From NCBI GenBank assembly GCA_038330145.1, contig JBBQNR010000012.1:1-54191 (forward strand): a stretch of DNA of 54,191 bases. Direction: 5' to 3'. The notes below the pieces were generated by a model that was not told the DNA's origin, made no database searches, and saw only the letters and a program-made list of their open reading frames with translations. This DNA is from JBBQNR01 sp038330145. GTDB lineage: Bacteria; Actinomycetota; Thermoleophilia; Solirubrobacterales; JBBDJG01. Numbering within the stretch: the first letter of the stretch is position 1; every line of letters begins with the position of its first letter. Positions 33,741 through 43,024 of the stretch are shown piece by piece. The position numbers and the translations under genes are program-made.

Positions 33741-35939
33741 ATGTTCGGCAACCAGGCAGATCAAGATGTCTGCAGTCCGCGGTTCCAAAAGCTTCGATCG
33801 ACAGATCGAGAGCCGTGCACCGGAGCCGACCCTCATCACCGCGGACCGTCCACTGACGTAAGGCCCGCCAGCGCCGACGGATCCGGGAGCGTCGCTAAAG
33901 ATGCGAAGAACGCGCCAGCGAAGACTGGACCTCCAAAGCGCGCCGCAGAAGAAGAGCGGCCCGTGCCGACGATAGCGATAAAGGCGCTTCGTGCGCTGCT
34001 CGTTCTGATTGGGATCGCGGTCATCACAGGCAACTTCATCGGCGGTGGTCTGGTCATCAGGAGCGCCGCCCTTGGCACCGCCGCTGCGGTGGTCCTTGCG
34101 CGGGTGATTCTCGTGAAGGAGGAGCGTCTCCTGTGGGCGGTTTGCGCCCTCGCGCTCTGCGCTTGGACCGGCCAGCTCTACTACATCGTCGTTCCCGACG
34201 CCCCCGTCACCTTCCCTGCACCACCCGACTACATGGCCGCGATCTTCTACATCGGGGCGCTACTCAGCATCGTGCTGCTAGTCAAGAGCCGCCTACGCGA
34301 CTGGCACAACTCGCTCTGGCTCGATGGCGTGATCGGCGGACTTGCCCTCTCGGCGCTGATGTCACTATTCGTCTTCCATGCCGCGCTCGCCGGATCGGGT
34401 GTGGAGACCCGGATCGTTGACGGGCAGCTCGGATACGCGATCTCGGACCTGTTCATCCTCGGCTTCCTCGGAGCGATCGCGCTGCTGGGACGCTGGCACC
34501 TCGGCTTGGGAGGATGGGGCTTCATCGCCGCCTTCTCGCTCTTGGCGCTGGGGGACAGCCTGTACGTGAGCGCCGTCGCCGACGACCAACTGCTCCCTTC
34601 TTCGCTCGTGACCTCGCTCTGGGCGTTCGGCTCGCTGACTCTCGCCGCCACGGCGACCACTCGACGCCGCGTCGCCAGGGCGGGCAACGCCGCTGGGTTC
34701 GTCCCGATCGCGATTCTCGGCCTCTCGGCGATGAGCTCGCTCTGCCTGCTCCTCGCATACGAGATCGGGTGGGCCGAGCAAATGCCGGCGCTCACCGCGC
34801 TGGCCGCCGCCGTGCTCGCGGTCGTTGTCGTGCGCTTCTGCCTGACCCTGCTCGAGAACGCTCACATGCTCAAGGAAAGCCAGACTCATGCGCTGACAGA
34901 CGCCCTCACAGGGCTGCCCAACCGTCGTCGCCTGATGGTCGACCTCGCGAACTCGATCGGGCACGCCGGCAAGCGCGAGTCACATACCCTCGCGCTCTTC
35001 GATCTCGATGGCTTCAAGAGCTACAACGACACCTTCGGACATCCGGCCGGCGATCAGCTGCTGGTCCGCCTTGGGCGAAAGCTCGTGGCCGCGGTGGCCG
35101 GACACGGGATCGCGTATCGAATGGGAGGCGACGAGTTCTGCGCCCTGATCCAGGGGACGGCGAACAACGCCGAGCATGTCGTGATGTCGGCCCGGGTGTC
35201 GCTGGCCGAGCGCGGCGAGCACTTCTCGATCACGGCGTCCTGTGGGAGCGTGTCGATACCCGATGAGTCTGTCGGTGTGGACGAGGCTCTACAACTTGCC
35301 GACCAGCGGATGTACGCGGCCAAGGACCAGCGGACCTCTTCGGCCAGGCGCCAATCCAGCGACGTGTTGCTGAAGGCGCTTCATGAGCGCCAGCCTGACA
35401 TGGACGAGCATCTTAAGAGCGTGACCGGGCTGGCGCGCGCCGTCGCGCTCCGGGCTGGCATCCACGGCGAGCAGCTGGACGAGGTGGCCCGAGCCGCCGA
35501 GCTCCACGACATCGGCAAGATCGCGATCCCGCAGGCGATCCTCGACAAGCCGGGTCCCCTCAGCGAAGAGGAGTGGGAATTCATGCACCGCCATACACTG
35601 GTGGGCGAGCGGATCCTCGGCGTGGCGCCGGCGCTGAGGCCGATCGCGAAGCTCGTGCGCTCCTCGCACGAGCGCTGGGACGGCAAGGGCTACCCCGATC
35701 GCTTGCGGGGGGAGGAGATCCCGATTGGCTCCCGCATCATCGGTGTCTGTGACGCGTTCGGCGCGATGACACAGGACCGTTCCTACCGTGCGAGCTTGAC
35801 CTCCAAGGAGGCAATGGCCGAGCTACGCCGTTGCGCCGGCAGGCAGTTCGACCCCTTGGTCGTCGCGCTGTTTTGCGAGGTGCTCGAGCACGGGATTCCA
35901 CCGCGCGCTCCCGCCCAGGGCCTTCTCGCCGCCACCTAG
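33741..35939 (+). CDS. Membrane-bound GGDEF/HD-GYP cyclic-di-GMP protein
   Basis: About 732 residues from ATG 33741 (an in-frame GTG at 33606 would add 45). A polar ~75-residue N-terminus is followed by 8-9 transmembrane segments (about 77-370), then a GGDEF domain (DALTGLPNRRRL; intact GGDEF at about 462-466) and an HD-GYP domain (HDIGK at about 589; HERWDGKGYPDRLRGEE, GYP at about 650). It could both make and break cyclic-di-GMP; which activity dominates cannot be told. The first residues lie next to transposase debris, so the start region may be altered by the insertion. It is taken as the first chromosomal gene right of the island. Confidence 0.88.
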   Translation: MFGNQADQDVCSPRFQKLRSTDREPCTGADPHHRGPSTDVRPASADGSGSVAKDAKNAPAKTGPPKRAAEEERPVPTIAIKALRALLVLIGIAVITGNFIGGGLVIRSAALGTAAAVVLARVILVKEERLLWAVCALALCAWTGQLYYIVVPDAPVTFPAPPDYMAAIFYIGALLSIVLLVKSRLRDWHNSLWLDGVIGGLALSALMSLFVFHAALAGSGVETRIVDGQLGYAISDLFILGFLGAIALLGRWHLGLGGWGFIAAFSLLALGDSLYVSAVADDQLLPSSLVTSLWAFGSLTLAATATTRRRVARAGNAAGFVPIAILGLSAMSSLCLLLAYEIGWAEQMPALTALAAAVLAVVVVRFCLTLLENAHMLKESQTHALTDALTGLPNRRRLMVDLANSIGHAGKRESHTLALFDLDGFKSYNDTFGHPAGDQLLVRLGRKLVAAVAGHGIAYRMGGDEFCALIQGTANNAEHVVMSARVSLAERGEHFSITASCGSVSIPDESVGVDEALQLADQRMYAAKDQRTSSARRQSSDVLLKALHERQPDMDEHLKSVTGLARAVALRAGIHGEQLDEVARAAELHDIGKIAIPQAILDKPGPLSEEEWEFMHRHTLVGERILGVAPALRPIAKLVRSSHERWDGKGYPDRLRGEEIPIGSRIIGVCDAFGAMTQDRSYRASLTSKEAMAELRRCAGRQFDPLVVALFCEVLEHGIPPRAPAQGLLAAT

Positions 35940-36355
35940 AGCCAAGCTCGACTCGGTCAGGCTGCTCGGCTAGTCGCAGAATGCAGACCGGCCCTAATCA
36001 GGTGATCGGAGTCAGCGCCCGTGAAGGCCGTTTTGAGCACAGCATCCTCGGCGTAATCCGCTATCGCCTGGATGATGTCGCCGCAGTATCCCGGGTCGGC
36101 TACAGCCCATGAAGTAGACAGTTCGCTCCGCGGCCGGCCAAAGCCGGGCTGTTGCTCCGCGCGATTTGCAGCACGTGGCCATTTTCGGTCCACGCGAAGG
36201 GGCACTCTCGGCAGATGCGGAGTGCGCACCTAAGTGTGGCCCTGCGGGATACTGCCCGGGCGATTACGACATGTTGAAAATGATGGCCCTTCTCACTAAG
36301 GGGAAGACATCGAGACGCGAGCTTTCATCTAGTAAAACGACCGAAAGGAGCAGCA
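35940..36355. other. Intergenic stretch without recognisable gene
   Basis: 416 bases between the cyclic-di-GMP protein and the VOC protein. Short frames on both strands lack protein-like composition. The last 20 bases contain a good ribosome binding site for the downstream gene (GAAAGGAGCAGCA). A promoter for that gene is expected here, but I see no clear -35/-10 pair. Confidence 0.6.
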
Positions 36356-37249
36356 ATGCCCGAGCGAGACGGATACATCCCCGGCGTCCCGTGCTGGATC
36401 GACACCAGTCAGCCAGATCCCGAGGCCGCGGTTGACTTCTACAGCGGTCTCTTCGGCTGGGAGTGCCAAGACGTGATGCCGCCGGAGTCAGAGGGCAAGT
36501 ACTTCATCGCGCGGATTCGCGGCGGCGGCGACGTCGCCGCCGTCGGGTCGATCCCCGAGGGCGCGCCGCCGATGGCGATGTGGAACACCTACGTCTGGGT
36601 CGAGAACGCGGATCAGACCGCGTCCAAGGTCCTCGACGCGGGCGGCAAGGCGCTGATGGACCCGTTCGACGTCATGGACGCGGGGCGGATGGCGGTGTTC
36701 GCGGATCCCGAGGGCGCGGCGTTCTGCGTCTGGCAGGCGAAGGAGCACAAGGGCGCGCGCATCGTCAACGAGAACGGTTCCTTGAACTTCAACGGGCTCA
36801 ACACCCGCGACGTCGAAGGCGCGAAGTCCTTCTACGGCTCGGTGTTCGGCTGGCAGACCCTGTCGCTGGGCGGCGGCGCCGGGATGTGGACGTTGCCCGG
36901 ATACGGCGACCACCTGGAGCAGGACAACCCCGACATCCGCAAGCGGATGGCCGAGGTCGGCGCTCCGGCGGGCTTCGAGGACGTCGTGGCGAGCATCAAC
37001 CCGATCCCCGACGACCAGCCGGACGTTCCGGCGCACTGGAACGTGACGTTCGCAGTCGACGACGCCGACGCCACGGCCGCGAAGGCAACCGAGCTGGGCG
37101 GCAAGGTGATCCTGCCGCCGTTCGATGCCCCCTGGGTCAGGATGACCGTGATCGCCGACCCTCAGGGCGCGACGTTCATCGCCAGCAAGTTCGTGCCGGA
37201 GAACCGGGATCTCGCAGGTCAGACGGACGCGGCGGCCAGCGCGGCATAG
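36356..37249 (+). CDS. Two-domain VOC (glyoxalase/bleomycin-resistance-like) protein
   Basis: A 297-residue protein with two VOC repeats. Repeat 1 (about 8-125): VPCWIDTSQPDPEAAVDFYS, LFGWE, then AVFADPEGAAFCVWQ. Repeat 2 (about 140-275): LNTRDVEGAKSFYGSVFGWQ, ending VIADPQGATFIASK. This tandem arrangement is common in actinobacterial hydroxylase-like or glyoxalase-like proteins; the substrate is unknown. A strong AGGAGC site precedes ATG 36356 by 7 bases. Confidence 0.9.
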   Translation: MPERDGYIPGVPCWIDTSQPDPEAAVDFYSGLFGWECQDVMPPESEGKYFIARIRGGGDVAAVGSIPEGAPPMAMWNTYVWVENADQTASKVLDAGGKALMDPFDVMDAGRMAVFADPEGAAFCVWQAKEHKGARIVNENGSLNFNGLNTRDVEGAKSFYGSVFGWQTLSLGGGAGMWTLPGYGDHLEQDNPDIRKRMAEVGAPAGFEDVVASINPIPDDQPDVPAHWNVTFAVDDADATAAKATELGGKVILPPFDAPWVRMTVIADPQGATFIASKFVPENRDLAGQTDAAASAA

Positions 37250-37301
37250 GCAACGCTCGGCGATGCCGAGCCGACCCTGCGGTGGGCGAGGGGCCTTTGC
37301 T

Positions 37302-37589
37302 TCAGGACATGCTGCGCTCTATCTTGACCTCTGCGAGGTCGACTGAAGCGCGGGTCCCTGGCGTCTGCGAGGCGTCCATTTGCTCGAACACCGCGTTCGC
37401 ATCGCGCATCTTCTCCTCGGTCTCGAAAAACCCGACGAAGATGGCGGTTCCCTGTGCTTCGTCGACGAACAGCTTGAACCCGGATGAGTCAACTCCGGGC
37501 GGCGGCCCGTCGGACTCCTCGACCCGGCTGACGACCTCGGCGATCCTCTCCGGACTGACATCGGTGAATCTGACGACACGTGCGTACAT
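37302..37589 (-). CDS. Small dimeric alpha-beta barrel protein (monooxygenase-like)
   Basis: A 95-residue protein, YARVVRFTDVSPERIAEVVS at the start and GTAIFVGFFETEEKMRDANA in the middle, matching the ferredoxin-like ABM/dimeric barrel pattern (strand-helix-strand, twice). ATG 37589 is preceded by AGGAAGAGG at normal distance, better than the GTG two codons upstream. Function unknown; stands alone, convergent with the VOC gene. Confidence 0.72.
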   Translation of the reverse strand: MYARVVRFTDVSPERIAEVVSRVEESDGPPPGVDSSGFKLFVDEAQGTAIFVGFFETEEKMRDANAVFEQMDASQTPGTRASVDLAEVKIERSMS

Positions 37590-37628
37590 TGGCACCTCTT
37601 CCTGGGGTTCGATTGGGGCGGATGCTAC

Positions 37629-37936
37629 CTACTGCCGGGGGGTTGATTGCCGCCGTGGGCTGCGAGGTCGATTGCGGCCAAAGAGAAACCCGCGGTAGCC
37701 AGCGGGTTTCTCCAGGTCTGGCCGAATCCAGGGGTTACGCCACTCGAAATCGTTCCACTGGATCGAGAACCCGTCGGTCGACGAGTCCCAGTTTGGGACG
37801 TTGAGCGTCCGGATCGGTCCCGTATCCCTCGAGACCAGCTGGAACGAGACCGTGCCGTTCGGCGGTGCGCCGGAGCGCAACGAGCGCCGAGACGAGCAAG
37901 CAGCGTTCTTGCCTTACCCAGGCGTATGCGCGACAT
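37629..37936 (-). pseudogene. Possible frameshifted small exported protein
   Basis: A good ribosome site (GGGGGAGGAACGC) stands before ATG 37936, which opens MSRIRLGK. The expected signal-peptide core (LLVSALVAL) is in a second frame and a protein-like mature part (NGTVSFQLVSRDTGPIRTLN, FSIQWNDFEWRNPWIRP) in a third. This suggests a decayed gene with two frameshifts, or sequence errors. No family recognised. Confidence 0.4.
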
Positions 37937-38073
37937 GCGTTCCTCCCCCTTAGCTGTGAAAATGCACCCATCGCCGGACCCCTCCGGCGGCGGGCAATCA
38001 TTACATATCGCGATTTGTGTAGCGCGGCGACTGGGCCGCGTCCAGTCTCCGACCGACGCTTTCAGGAGGAATG

Positions 38074-39012
38074 ATGCGTGCACTGCTGGTCACTGCAGAG
38101 AAAGGGCCCGACGCCGTCGCTGTCGCGGACGTCCCAGAGCCGGATGGAGAGCTGATCGTGGCGGTGCGGGCCGCGGGCGTGTCGTTCCCCGATCTGCTGA
38201 TGACCCGCGGTGAGTACCAGGTGCGCCAGCCGCTGCCGTTCACGCTCGGCTGGGAGGCAGCGGGCGACGTGATCCGCGCTCCGGCCACGGGGCCTTTCTC
38301 CGTCGGGGATCGAGTCATGACGCTGAGCCTCGGCGCACATGCTGAACAGGTCGCGGCCCTCCCCGAGGCGACATTCCCGCTCCCGCACGAGCTCAGCTAC
38401 GAGCAGGGCGCCGCGTTGCCGCTCAACTACCTGACGGCACTCGCGGCGCTCGAGCGTCGCGGAGGATTGCGCAAAGGAGAGACGGTGCTCGTCCACGGCG
38501 CCGCCGGCGGCGTCGGCACCGCGACGGTTCAGGTCGCGAAGGCGCTCGGCGCCGAGGTCGTCGCTGCGGTTTCGACCAAGGAGAAGGGCGAGGTCGCCCG
38601 CGAGGCCGGCGCGGATGCGGTTGTGATCGGGGAGGATTTCCGCGAACAGCTGCCGGGGCCGGTCAACCTGATCGTCGACCCGGTCGGCGGCAACGAGCGC
38701 TTCAAGGAGAGCCTGCGCGCGCTCGCGCCGGAGGGGCGGATCGTCGTCGTCGGGTTCACCTCGGGCGAGATCCCGGAGGTCAAGGTCAATCGCCTGCTGC
38801 TGCGCAACGTCGACGTGCGCGGCTGCTCGTTCGGAGTGCTCGCCACCGACCCAACGGGCGTAGCGGGCGCAACCGCGCGCTTGGGCGATCTGATCCGCAC
38901 CGGTGCGGTGCGACCGCTCGTCGGCTCTGTCTATCCACTTGACCAGGGCGCTGCCGCGCTGCGTGAACTCGACGAGCGTCGCGCGAAGGGCAAGATCGTC
39001 GTGACGGTGTAG
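38074..39012 (+). CDS. Zinc-free MDR-type NADPH:quinone oxidoreductase
   Basis: A 312-residue medium-chain dehydrogenase/reductase. The N-terminal barrel has AAGVSFPDLLMTRGEYQV and LGWEAAGDV; the Rossmann motif is VLVHGAAGGVGTATVQVAKA with the AXXGXXG NADPH pattern; no zinc-ligand cysteines are seen, consistent with quinone/enone reductases. Two adjacent ATG codons follow AGGAGGA; the second (38074) has better spacing. It reduces quinones or alkenals in the cytoplasm, by family. Confidence 0.9.
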   Translation: MRALLVTAEKGPDAVAVADVPEPDGELIVAVRAAGVSFPDLLMTRGEYQVRQPLPFTLGWEAAGDVIRAPATGPFSVGDRVMTLSLGAHAEQVAALPEATFPLPHELSYEQGAALPLNYLTALAALERRGGLRKGETVLVHGAAGGVGTATVQVAKALGAEVVAAVSTKEKGEVAREAGADAVVIGEDFREQLPGPVNLIVDPVGGNERFKESLRALAPEGRIVVVGFTSGEIPEVKVNRLLLRNVDVRGCSFGVLATDPTGVAGATARLGDLIRTGAVRPLVGSVYPLDQGAAALRELDERRAKGKIVVTV

Positions 39013-39026
39013 AGCCAAGCAACGGC

Positions 39027-40199
39027 TCAGACGTACTCCTCCGCCGGGATCGGCTCTGGGCGCAGCTCGCGATCGGCGCGTCGCTCGGCCTCGACATCGG
39101 GCGAAAACCAGCGCTGTGCGATCGCCGTCGGCACAATCGCGGACAGCACCACGACGGTGACCAGCAGTGAGAATTGCGTGCGGTCGATGATGCCGGCGTT
39201 CAGTCCGTAAAGCGAGGAGATCGTCCCGAAAGTCAGTCCGGTACTCATCAGGAGCGTCGTGAACATCGCGTGTTCCGGGACGGCCCTTCGTGCCAACGGC
39301 AGGATCAAGCCTATCTTCGGCACCACCTTGGCGGCGAACAGCAGCACGAGCACCCCGAGGTTGGCGAACACCGCGCCGAGCGAAACGCTCAGCCCGCCAC
39401 GCAAGAAGAAGAACGGCGTCAGAAAAGCGAACGCGACGACGCGAAGCCGCTCCTGCTCGCTGCGGTGCTGCTGGTAGTGGCGCGCCATCACGAGACCGAG
39501 AATGAACGCGGGCAGGACCGCGTGTCCCTTCGCTGCATCTGCGAGCACCATCAGGACGAACAGGCAGACGAACACCAGCTTGATCTCAGGCTCGATTACC
39601 CGATCTCCGTAGCGGCCAAAGAACCAGGGCGCTATTTTCGGCAGCGCGACAATCAGCACGACCGACACAACTAGGAATGCGGGAAACCAACCGTTGGGCT
39701 TGATGAAGATGGCCGACAGCGCGAGAGCGGTCCCCATGTCGGTCACGAAGCAGGCGCTCATGATCAGCTTGCCGATCCGAGTGGCGTTCAGACCGGTCTC
39801 GACCAGGACCGCGTACACGACCGCGAGGGAAGTCGTCGATAGGGCTGTGCCCGCGATCAGCGACGCCTTCACGCTCCAGTCGAGCAACCCGTAGGCCACG
39901 AGCGAAGCGACCACGAATGGCCCAAGGAACGAAACGATGCCGATGCTGACCGACGTGCCGAACCGCTCGCGGAAGTCGTCCGGGTCGATCTCCGCCCCCG
40001 CCAGGAACGTCAGCACGATCGAGGCGAAGTTGGCCACGAACACGAGCCAATCCTGGCTGGGATCGAGGTTGAAGATATTGCCCACCGCCACGCCGAAGGC
40101 AAGCTCGATCAGCGCGACCGAGAGCCCGAGCTCGACCGAGACCATGCTGGCGAGGACGACTGTGGCGGCTAGGACTGCGGCGAGTTGGACTGGCTCCAT
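39027..40199 (-). CDS. CPA2-type cation/proton antiporter (Kef-like)
   Basis: A 390-residue membrane protein with 11-13 hydrophobic segments. Typical CPA2 features are LAGAEIDPDDF after helix 3, GTALSTTSLAVVYAVLVE near residues 118-135, and SACFVTDMGTALALSAIF with the conserved Asp of the ion site. There is no C-terminal TrkA-N domain, so it is of the short Na+/H+ or K+/H+ type; the tail is charged and cytoplasmic. Convergent with the quinone oxidoreductase, 14 bases apart. Confidence 0.88.
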   Translation of the reverse strand: MEPVQLAAVLAATVVLASMVSVELGLSVALIELAFGVAVGNIFNLDPSQDWLVFVANFASIVLTFLAGAEIDPDDFRERFGTSVSIGIVSFLGPFVVASLVAYGLLDWSVKASLIAGTALSTTSLAVVYAVLVETGLNATRIGKLIMSACFVTDMGTALALSAIFIKPNGWFPAFLVVSVVLIVALPKIAPWFFGRYGDRVIEPEIKLVFVCLFVLMVLADAAKGHAVLPAFILGLVMARHYQQHRSEQERLRVVAFAFLTPFFFLRGGLSVSLGAVFANLGVLVLLFAAKVVPKIGLILPLARRAVPEHAMFTTLLMSTGLTFGTISSLYGLNAGIIDRTQFSLLVTVVVLSAIVPTAIAQRWFSPDVEAERRADRELRPEPIPAEEYV

Positions 40200-40347
40200 A
40201 GAACCTCCACGAACACGTTTGACGTATCGGTAGAGGCCATCAGCGTCCTGAGGACGCGCTTATAGAGCGAGCCTCATCGCTCGGTGAGCATGGTAGCGCC
40301 AGACGGTCGATCGCCGCCGCCCGCAAGAAAGGTGGATCATTAGCGCG

Positions 40348-40626
40348 GTGACCGCCGCCGAGCTTTGGCGGCGCGGCCAGGTCGGCTGGCCGCGCAGCTT
40401 CCCCATCGTGCAGTTCCCGAACCCGCCGCTGCTGCTCGCGCTCGCGGGGTGGGGGCTAGCCGCCGTGGCTGGTGGCACCGCACACGACGTCGGCCGCGCG
40501 GTCTTCACCGTCGGCCTCGGCGTATGGGCGTGGGAGGAGGCGGTGGGAGGGGTCAACTGGTTCCGTCGCCTCCTCGGGGTGGGGGTTTTCGTCTGGGTCG
40601 TCGCCGGCTTGGCCGGCGAGCTGTGA
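40348..40626 (+). CDS. Small membrane protein
   Basis: 92 residues from GTG 40348. Three hydrophobic stretches (LLLALAGWGLAAVAGG, VFTVGLGVWAWEEAV, LLGVGVFVWVVAGLA) suggest a small integral membrane protein. The N-terminus has the conserved-looking FPIVQFPNPPLLLALAGW. Function unknown. It is divergent from the antiporter and convergent with the ABC exporter. Confidence 0.65.
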   Translation: MTAAELWRRGQVGWPRSFPIVQFPNPPLLLALAGWGLAAVAGGTAHDVGRAVFTVGLGVWAWEEAVGGVNWFRRLLGVGVFVWVVAGLAGEL

Positions 40627-40663
40627 GGGTTGCTTCGCCACCTGACGCCGTACTGAAGAAAGT

Positions 40664-42466
40664 CTAAGCAGGTGTCAGGTCGCCGCCCTGGACCGCGACC
40701 ATCGCCGCGTACCGGCCGCCGATCGCCATCAGCTCATCGTGGTCGCCCAGCTCCACGACCCGGCCGCCGTCGAGCACCGCGATCTGCTCGGCGTCCCGCA
40801 CCGTGGAAAGGCGATGTGCGATCGCCACGGTCGTCCGGCCGCGTGCGAGCTCGTCGAGCGCTGCCTGCACCGCGCGCTCGGTCTGCGTGTCGAGAGCGCT
40901 CGTCGCCTCGTCGAGCACCAGGATCGGGGGGTCTCGCAGCACCGTGCGCGCGATCGCGATGCGCTGCTTCTCGCCGCCGGAGAACCGGTAGCCGCGCTCG
41001 CCCACGATCGTGTCGTAGCCGTCGGGGAGTCGCTCGATCAAATCGTGGATTTGCGCTGCGCGGGCCGCCTGCTCTAGCTCGTCGTCGCATGCGCCCGGCT
41101 TCGCGAAGCGCAGGTTGTCCGCGATCGAGGCGTGGAAGAGGTGGGTCTCCTGTGCGACGACGCCGACCGCCGCGGCGAGCGAGGCATGCGAGAGGTCTCG
41201 CACGTCGATGCCGTCGATCGCGACGCGGCCCTCTTGGACGTCGTACAGGCGCGCCAGCAGGTAGGCCAGAGTCGTCTTTCCGGACCCGGTCTCGCCGACG
41301 AGGGCGAGTGTCGTCCCGGCGGGGACGTCGAGGTCGACCTCCCGTAGCGTCCAGGGGCCGTCGGGCCGGTACCTGAATCCCACGTCCTCGAAGCTGACCG
41401 CTCCGGTCACCCGCTCCGGCACCAGCGTCACGGCGCCGTCGCGCTCCTCGATCTCGACGGGGAGGTCCAGATACTGGAACACGCGCTCGAACAGGGCGAG
41501 TGAGCTCTGGACGTCGACGCCGACCGAGAGCAGCGATTGGACCGGAAAGAAGAGGCGCGTCTGCAGCGTGGTGAAGGCGACCAGCGTTCCGATCGTGATC
41601 CCGGCGCCGCCGTTGGCGATCGTGAGGCCGGCGACCAGGTAGATCAGCGCCGGCATGGCCGCGAAGCTCATCTGGACGGATGCCATCCGCCAGCGCCCCG
41701 CCATGCGGGAGCGGACCTCGAGGTCCGCGAGCGCGGCGGACTCGCCCTCGAAGCGCTCCGCAAGCTCGGGCGCGCGGCCCATCGTCTTGCCGAGCAGGAT
41801 CCCCGAGACCGAGAGCGACTCCTCAACAAGCGATGACATGTCCGCAAGCCGGTCCTGGCGAACGGCCGTGATGCGCCGGCGCTCCTCGCCCACACGGCGG
41901 GTGAGCCAGACGAAGAACGGCAGCAGCCCCAGCGCCGCCACCGCGAGGCGCCAGTCGAGCAGGAACATCGCGGCCGTCGCGGCCAGGACCGTGGTCACGT
42001 TCGAGACGATCGAGGTCGCCGTGCTGGTCACGACCGTCTGCACGCCGCCGATGTCGTTGGCGATCCGCGATTGAACCTCCCCGGTGCGAGTCTGCGTGAA
42101 GAAGGCCAGTGAGAGCCGCTGAAGATGGCGGTAGACGGCGGCACGCAGGTCGTGCATGACCCGCTGGCCGACGGTGTTCGAGAGCAGCGTCTGCGCCACG
42201 CCGAGCGCGCCCGTCGCGATCGCGATCGCGATCATCCCGGCGACCAGCACGGCGAGCAGCTGGGTGTCGCTGCGGGGGATCGCGTCGTCGAGCACCGCTC
42301 GCAGCAGGAACGGAGAGACCATGCCGAGAGCAGCCGAGATCAGAATCAGGATCAGCACCGAGGCGAGCCGTCGCCGGTAGGGCCTGAACAGCCCGAGCAG
42401 CCGGCGGCGCTCGACCGGAGTCCAATCCGGGGAAGGGTGCTTGTCGGAGTCGCCTGGCCTCAGCAC
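40664..42466 (-). CDS. ABC exporter, fused permease and ATPase (half-transporter)
   Basis: A 600-residue half-transporter from GTG 42466, which overlaps the MarR stop (GTGCTGA). The membrane domain (about 30-310, six helices) contains RTGEVQSRIANDIGG, the coupling-helix region. The nucleotide domain has Walker A VGETGSGKTT, Q-loop VVAQETHLFHASI, signature FSGGEKQRIAIARTVL and Walker B ILVLDEATSALD. It is of the multidrug/lipid exporter type; the MarR regulator in the same operon suggests induction by a small molecule that is also exported. It probably works as a homodimer. Confidence 0.93.
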   Translation of the reverse strand: MLRPGDSDKHPSPDWTPVERRRLLGLFRPYRRRLASVLILILISAALGMVSPFLLRAVLDDAIPRSDTQLLAVLVAGMIAIAIATGALGVAQTLLSNTVGQRVMHDLRAAVYRHLQRLSLAFFTQTRTGEVQSRIANDIGGVQTVVTSTATSIVSNVTTVLAATAAMFLLDWRLAVAALGLLPFFVWLTRRVGEERRRITAVRQDRLADMSSLVEESLSVSGILLGKTMGRAPELAERFEGESAALADLEVRSRMAGRWRMASVQMSFAAMPALIYLVAGLTIANGGAGITIGTLVAFTTLQTRLFFPVQSLLSVGVDVQSSLALFERVFQYLDLPVEIEERDGAVTLVPERVTGAVSFEDVGFRYRPDGPWTLREVDLDVPAGTTLALVGETGSGKTTLAYLLARLYDVQEGRVAIDGIDVRDLSHASLAAAVGVVAQETHLFHASIADNLRFAKPGACDDELEQAARAAQIHDLIERLPDGYDTIVGERGYRFSGGEKQRIAIARTVLRDPPILVLDEATSALDTQTERAVQAALDELARGRTTVAIAHRLSTVRDAEQIAVLDGGRVVELGDHDELMAIGGRYAAMVAVQGGDLTPA

Positions 42467-42936
42467 CGGGTCCCCGGCCGGCACGCGTGGCCGACGAGTC
42501 GCTCGAGCATGCTCCGAAGCTGCTCGCGCTCCCGGTCGGACAGGGGGGACACGACGTCGGCCTCCGCGGCCTCCGCGGCCTCCCACGCGCGCGTCAGGCG
42601 CCGGCGGCCCATGGCAGTAAGGGTCACTAGATGACGGCGCCGGTCGTGAGGATCACGTACCCGCACGAGCAGACCGTCGGCCTCGAGCAGATCGAGCAGC
42701 CCGACGAGGTTGCTGGGGTTGATCCGCAGCGCCCGCCCGAGCTCCTGCTGGGAGAGCGGGCCGGACTCGAGCAGGTGGTTGAGGACGGCAAATTCGTGCG
42801 TTCGCATCTCCATTGCGGCCAGCGCTTCGCCCAGCCGTAGGCCCGCCATGCGGGCCAGCCGCACCATCAACAGCACCAGGCGCCGGTCGTCTGGAGGTGC
42901 GGTCGCCGGGTGGGTCCCAGTCTTCATAAGGACCAT
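42460..42936 (-). CDS. MarR-family transcriptional regulator
   Basis: A 158-residue winged-helix protein. The recognition part is PLSQQELGRALRINPSNLVG, followed by the MarR wing signature RVRDPHDRRRHLVTLTAMGR. ATG 42936 is the longest start; ATG 42927 is also possible. First gene of an operon with the ABC exporter and divergent from lon; palindromes in the 88-base gap are candidate operators. Thus it may also influence lon expression. Confidence 0.92.
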   Translation of the reverse strand: MVLMKTGTHPATAPPDDRRLVLLMVRLARMAGLRLGEALAAMEMRTHEFAVLNHLLESGPLSQQELGRALRINPSNLVGLLDLLEADGLLVRVRDPHDRRRHLVTLTAMGRRRLTRAWEAAEAAEADVVSPLSDREREQLRSMLERLVGHACRPGTRC

Positions 42937-42937
42937 G

Positions 42938-42948
42938 TTAGCGGCTAA
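42938..42948. promoter_or_regulatory. Palindrome at the MarR start (TTAGC-G-GCTAA)
   Basis: A perfect 11-bp dyad directly before the marR-like start codon. MarR proteins usually bind short dyads over their own promoter, so autoregulation is plausible. Binding is inferred. Confidence 0.5.
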
Positions 42949-42953
42949 TCATG

Positions 42954-42981
42954 TTGACAGCAAACCATTGTTGGCTATAAT
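42954..42981 (+). promoter_or_regulatory. Sigma-A-type promoter of lon
   Basis: TTGACA (42954-42959), a 16-base spacer, and TATAAT (42976-42981), both perfect consensus hexamers, 43 bases before the lon start. This is the clearest housekeeping promoter in the window. Confidence 0.88.
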
Positions 42982-42989
42982 TATCCAAC
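42970..42989. promoter_or_regulatory. Imperfect 20-bp dyad over the lon -10 box
   Basis: GTTGG and CCAAC are perfect inverted arms around CTATAATTAT, so the dyad covers the -10 hexamer and the probable start point of lon. A protein bound here would block initiation. The neighbouring MarR regulator is a candidate, but the arms differ from the TTAGC/GCTAA palindrome near its own gene. Confidence 0.5.
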
Positions 42990-43024
42990 GTCCCGCTCCG
43001 GGACCTGAACCCGAAAGAGACACC

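Noticed and set aside
42710..43024. Lon frame extended upstream by 105 codons
   Set aside because: It would overlap marR antisense and cross the consensus promoter; family N-terminus begins at 43025.
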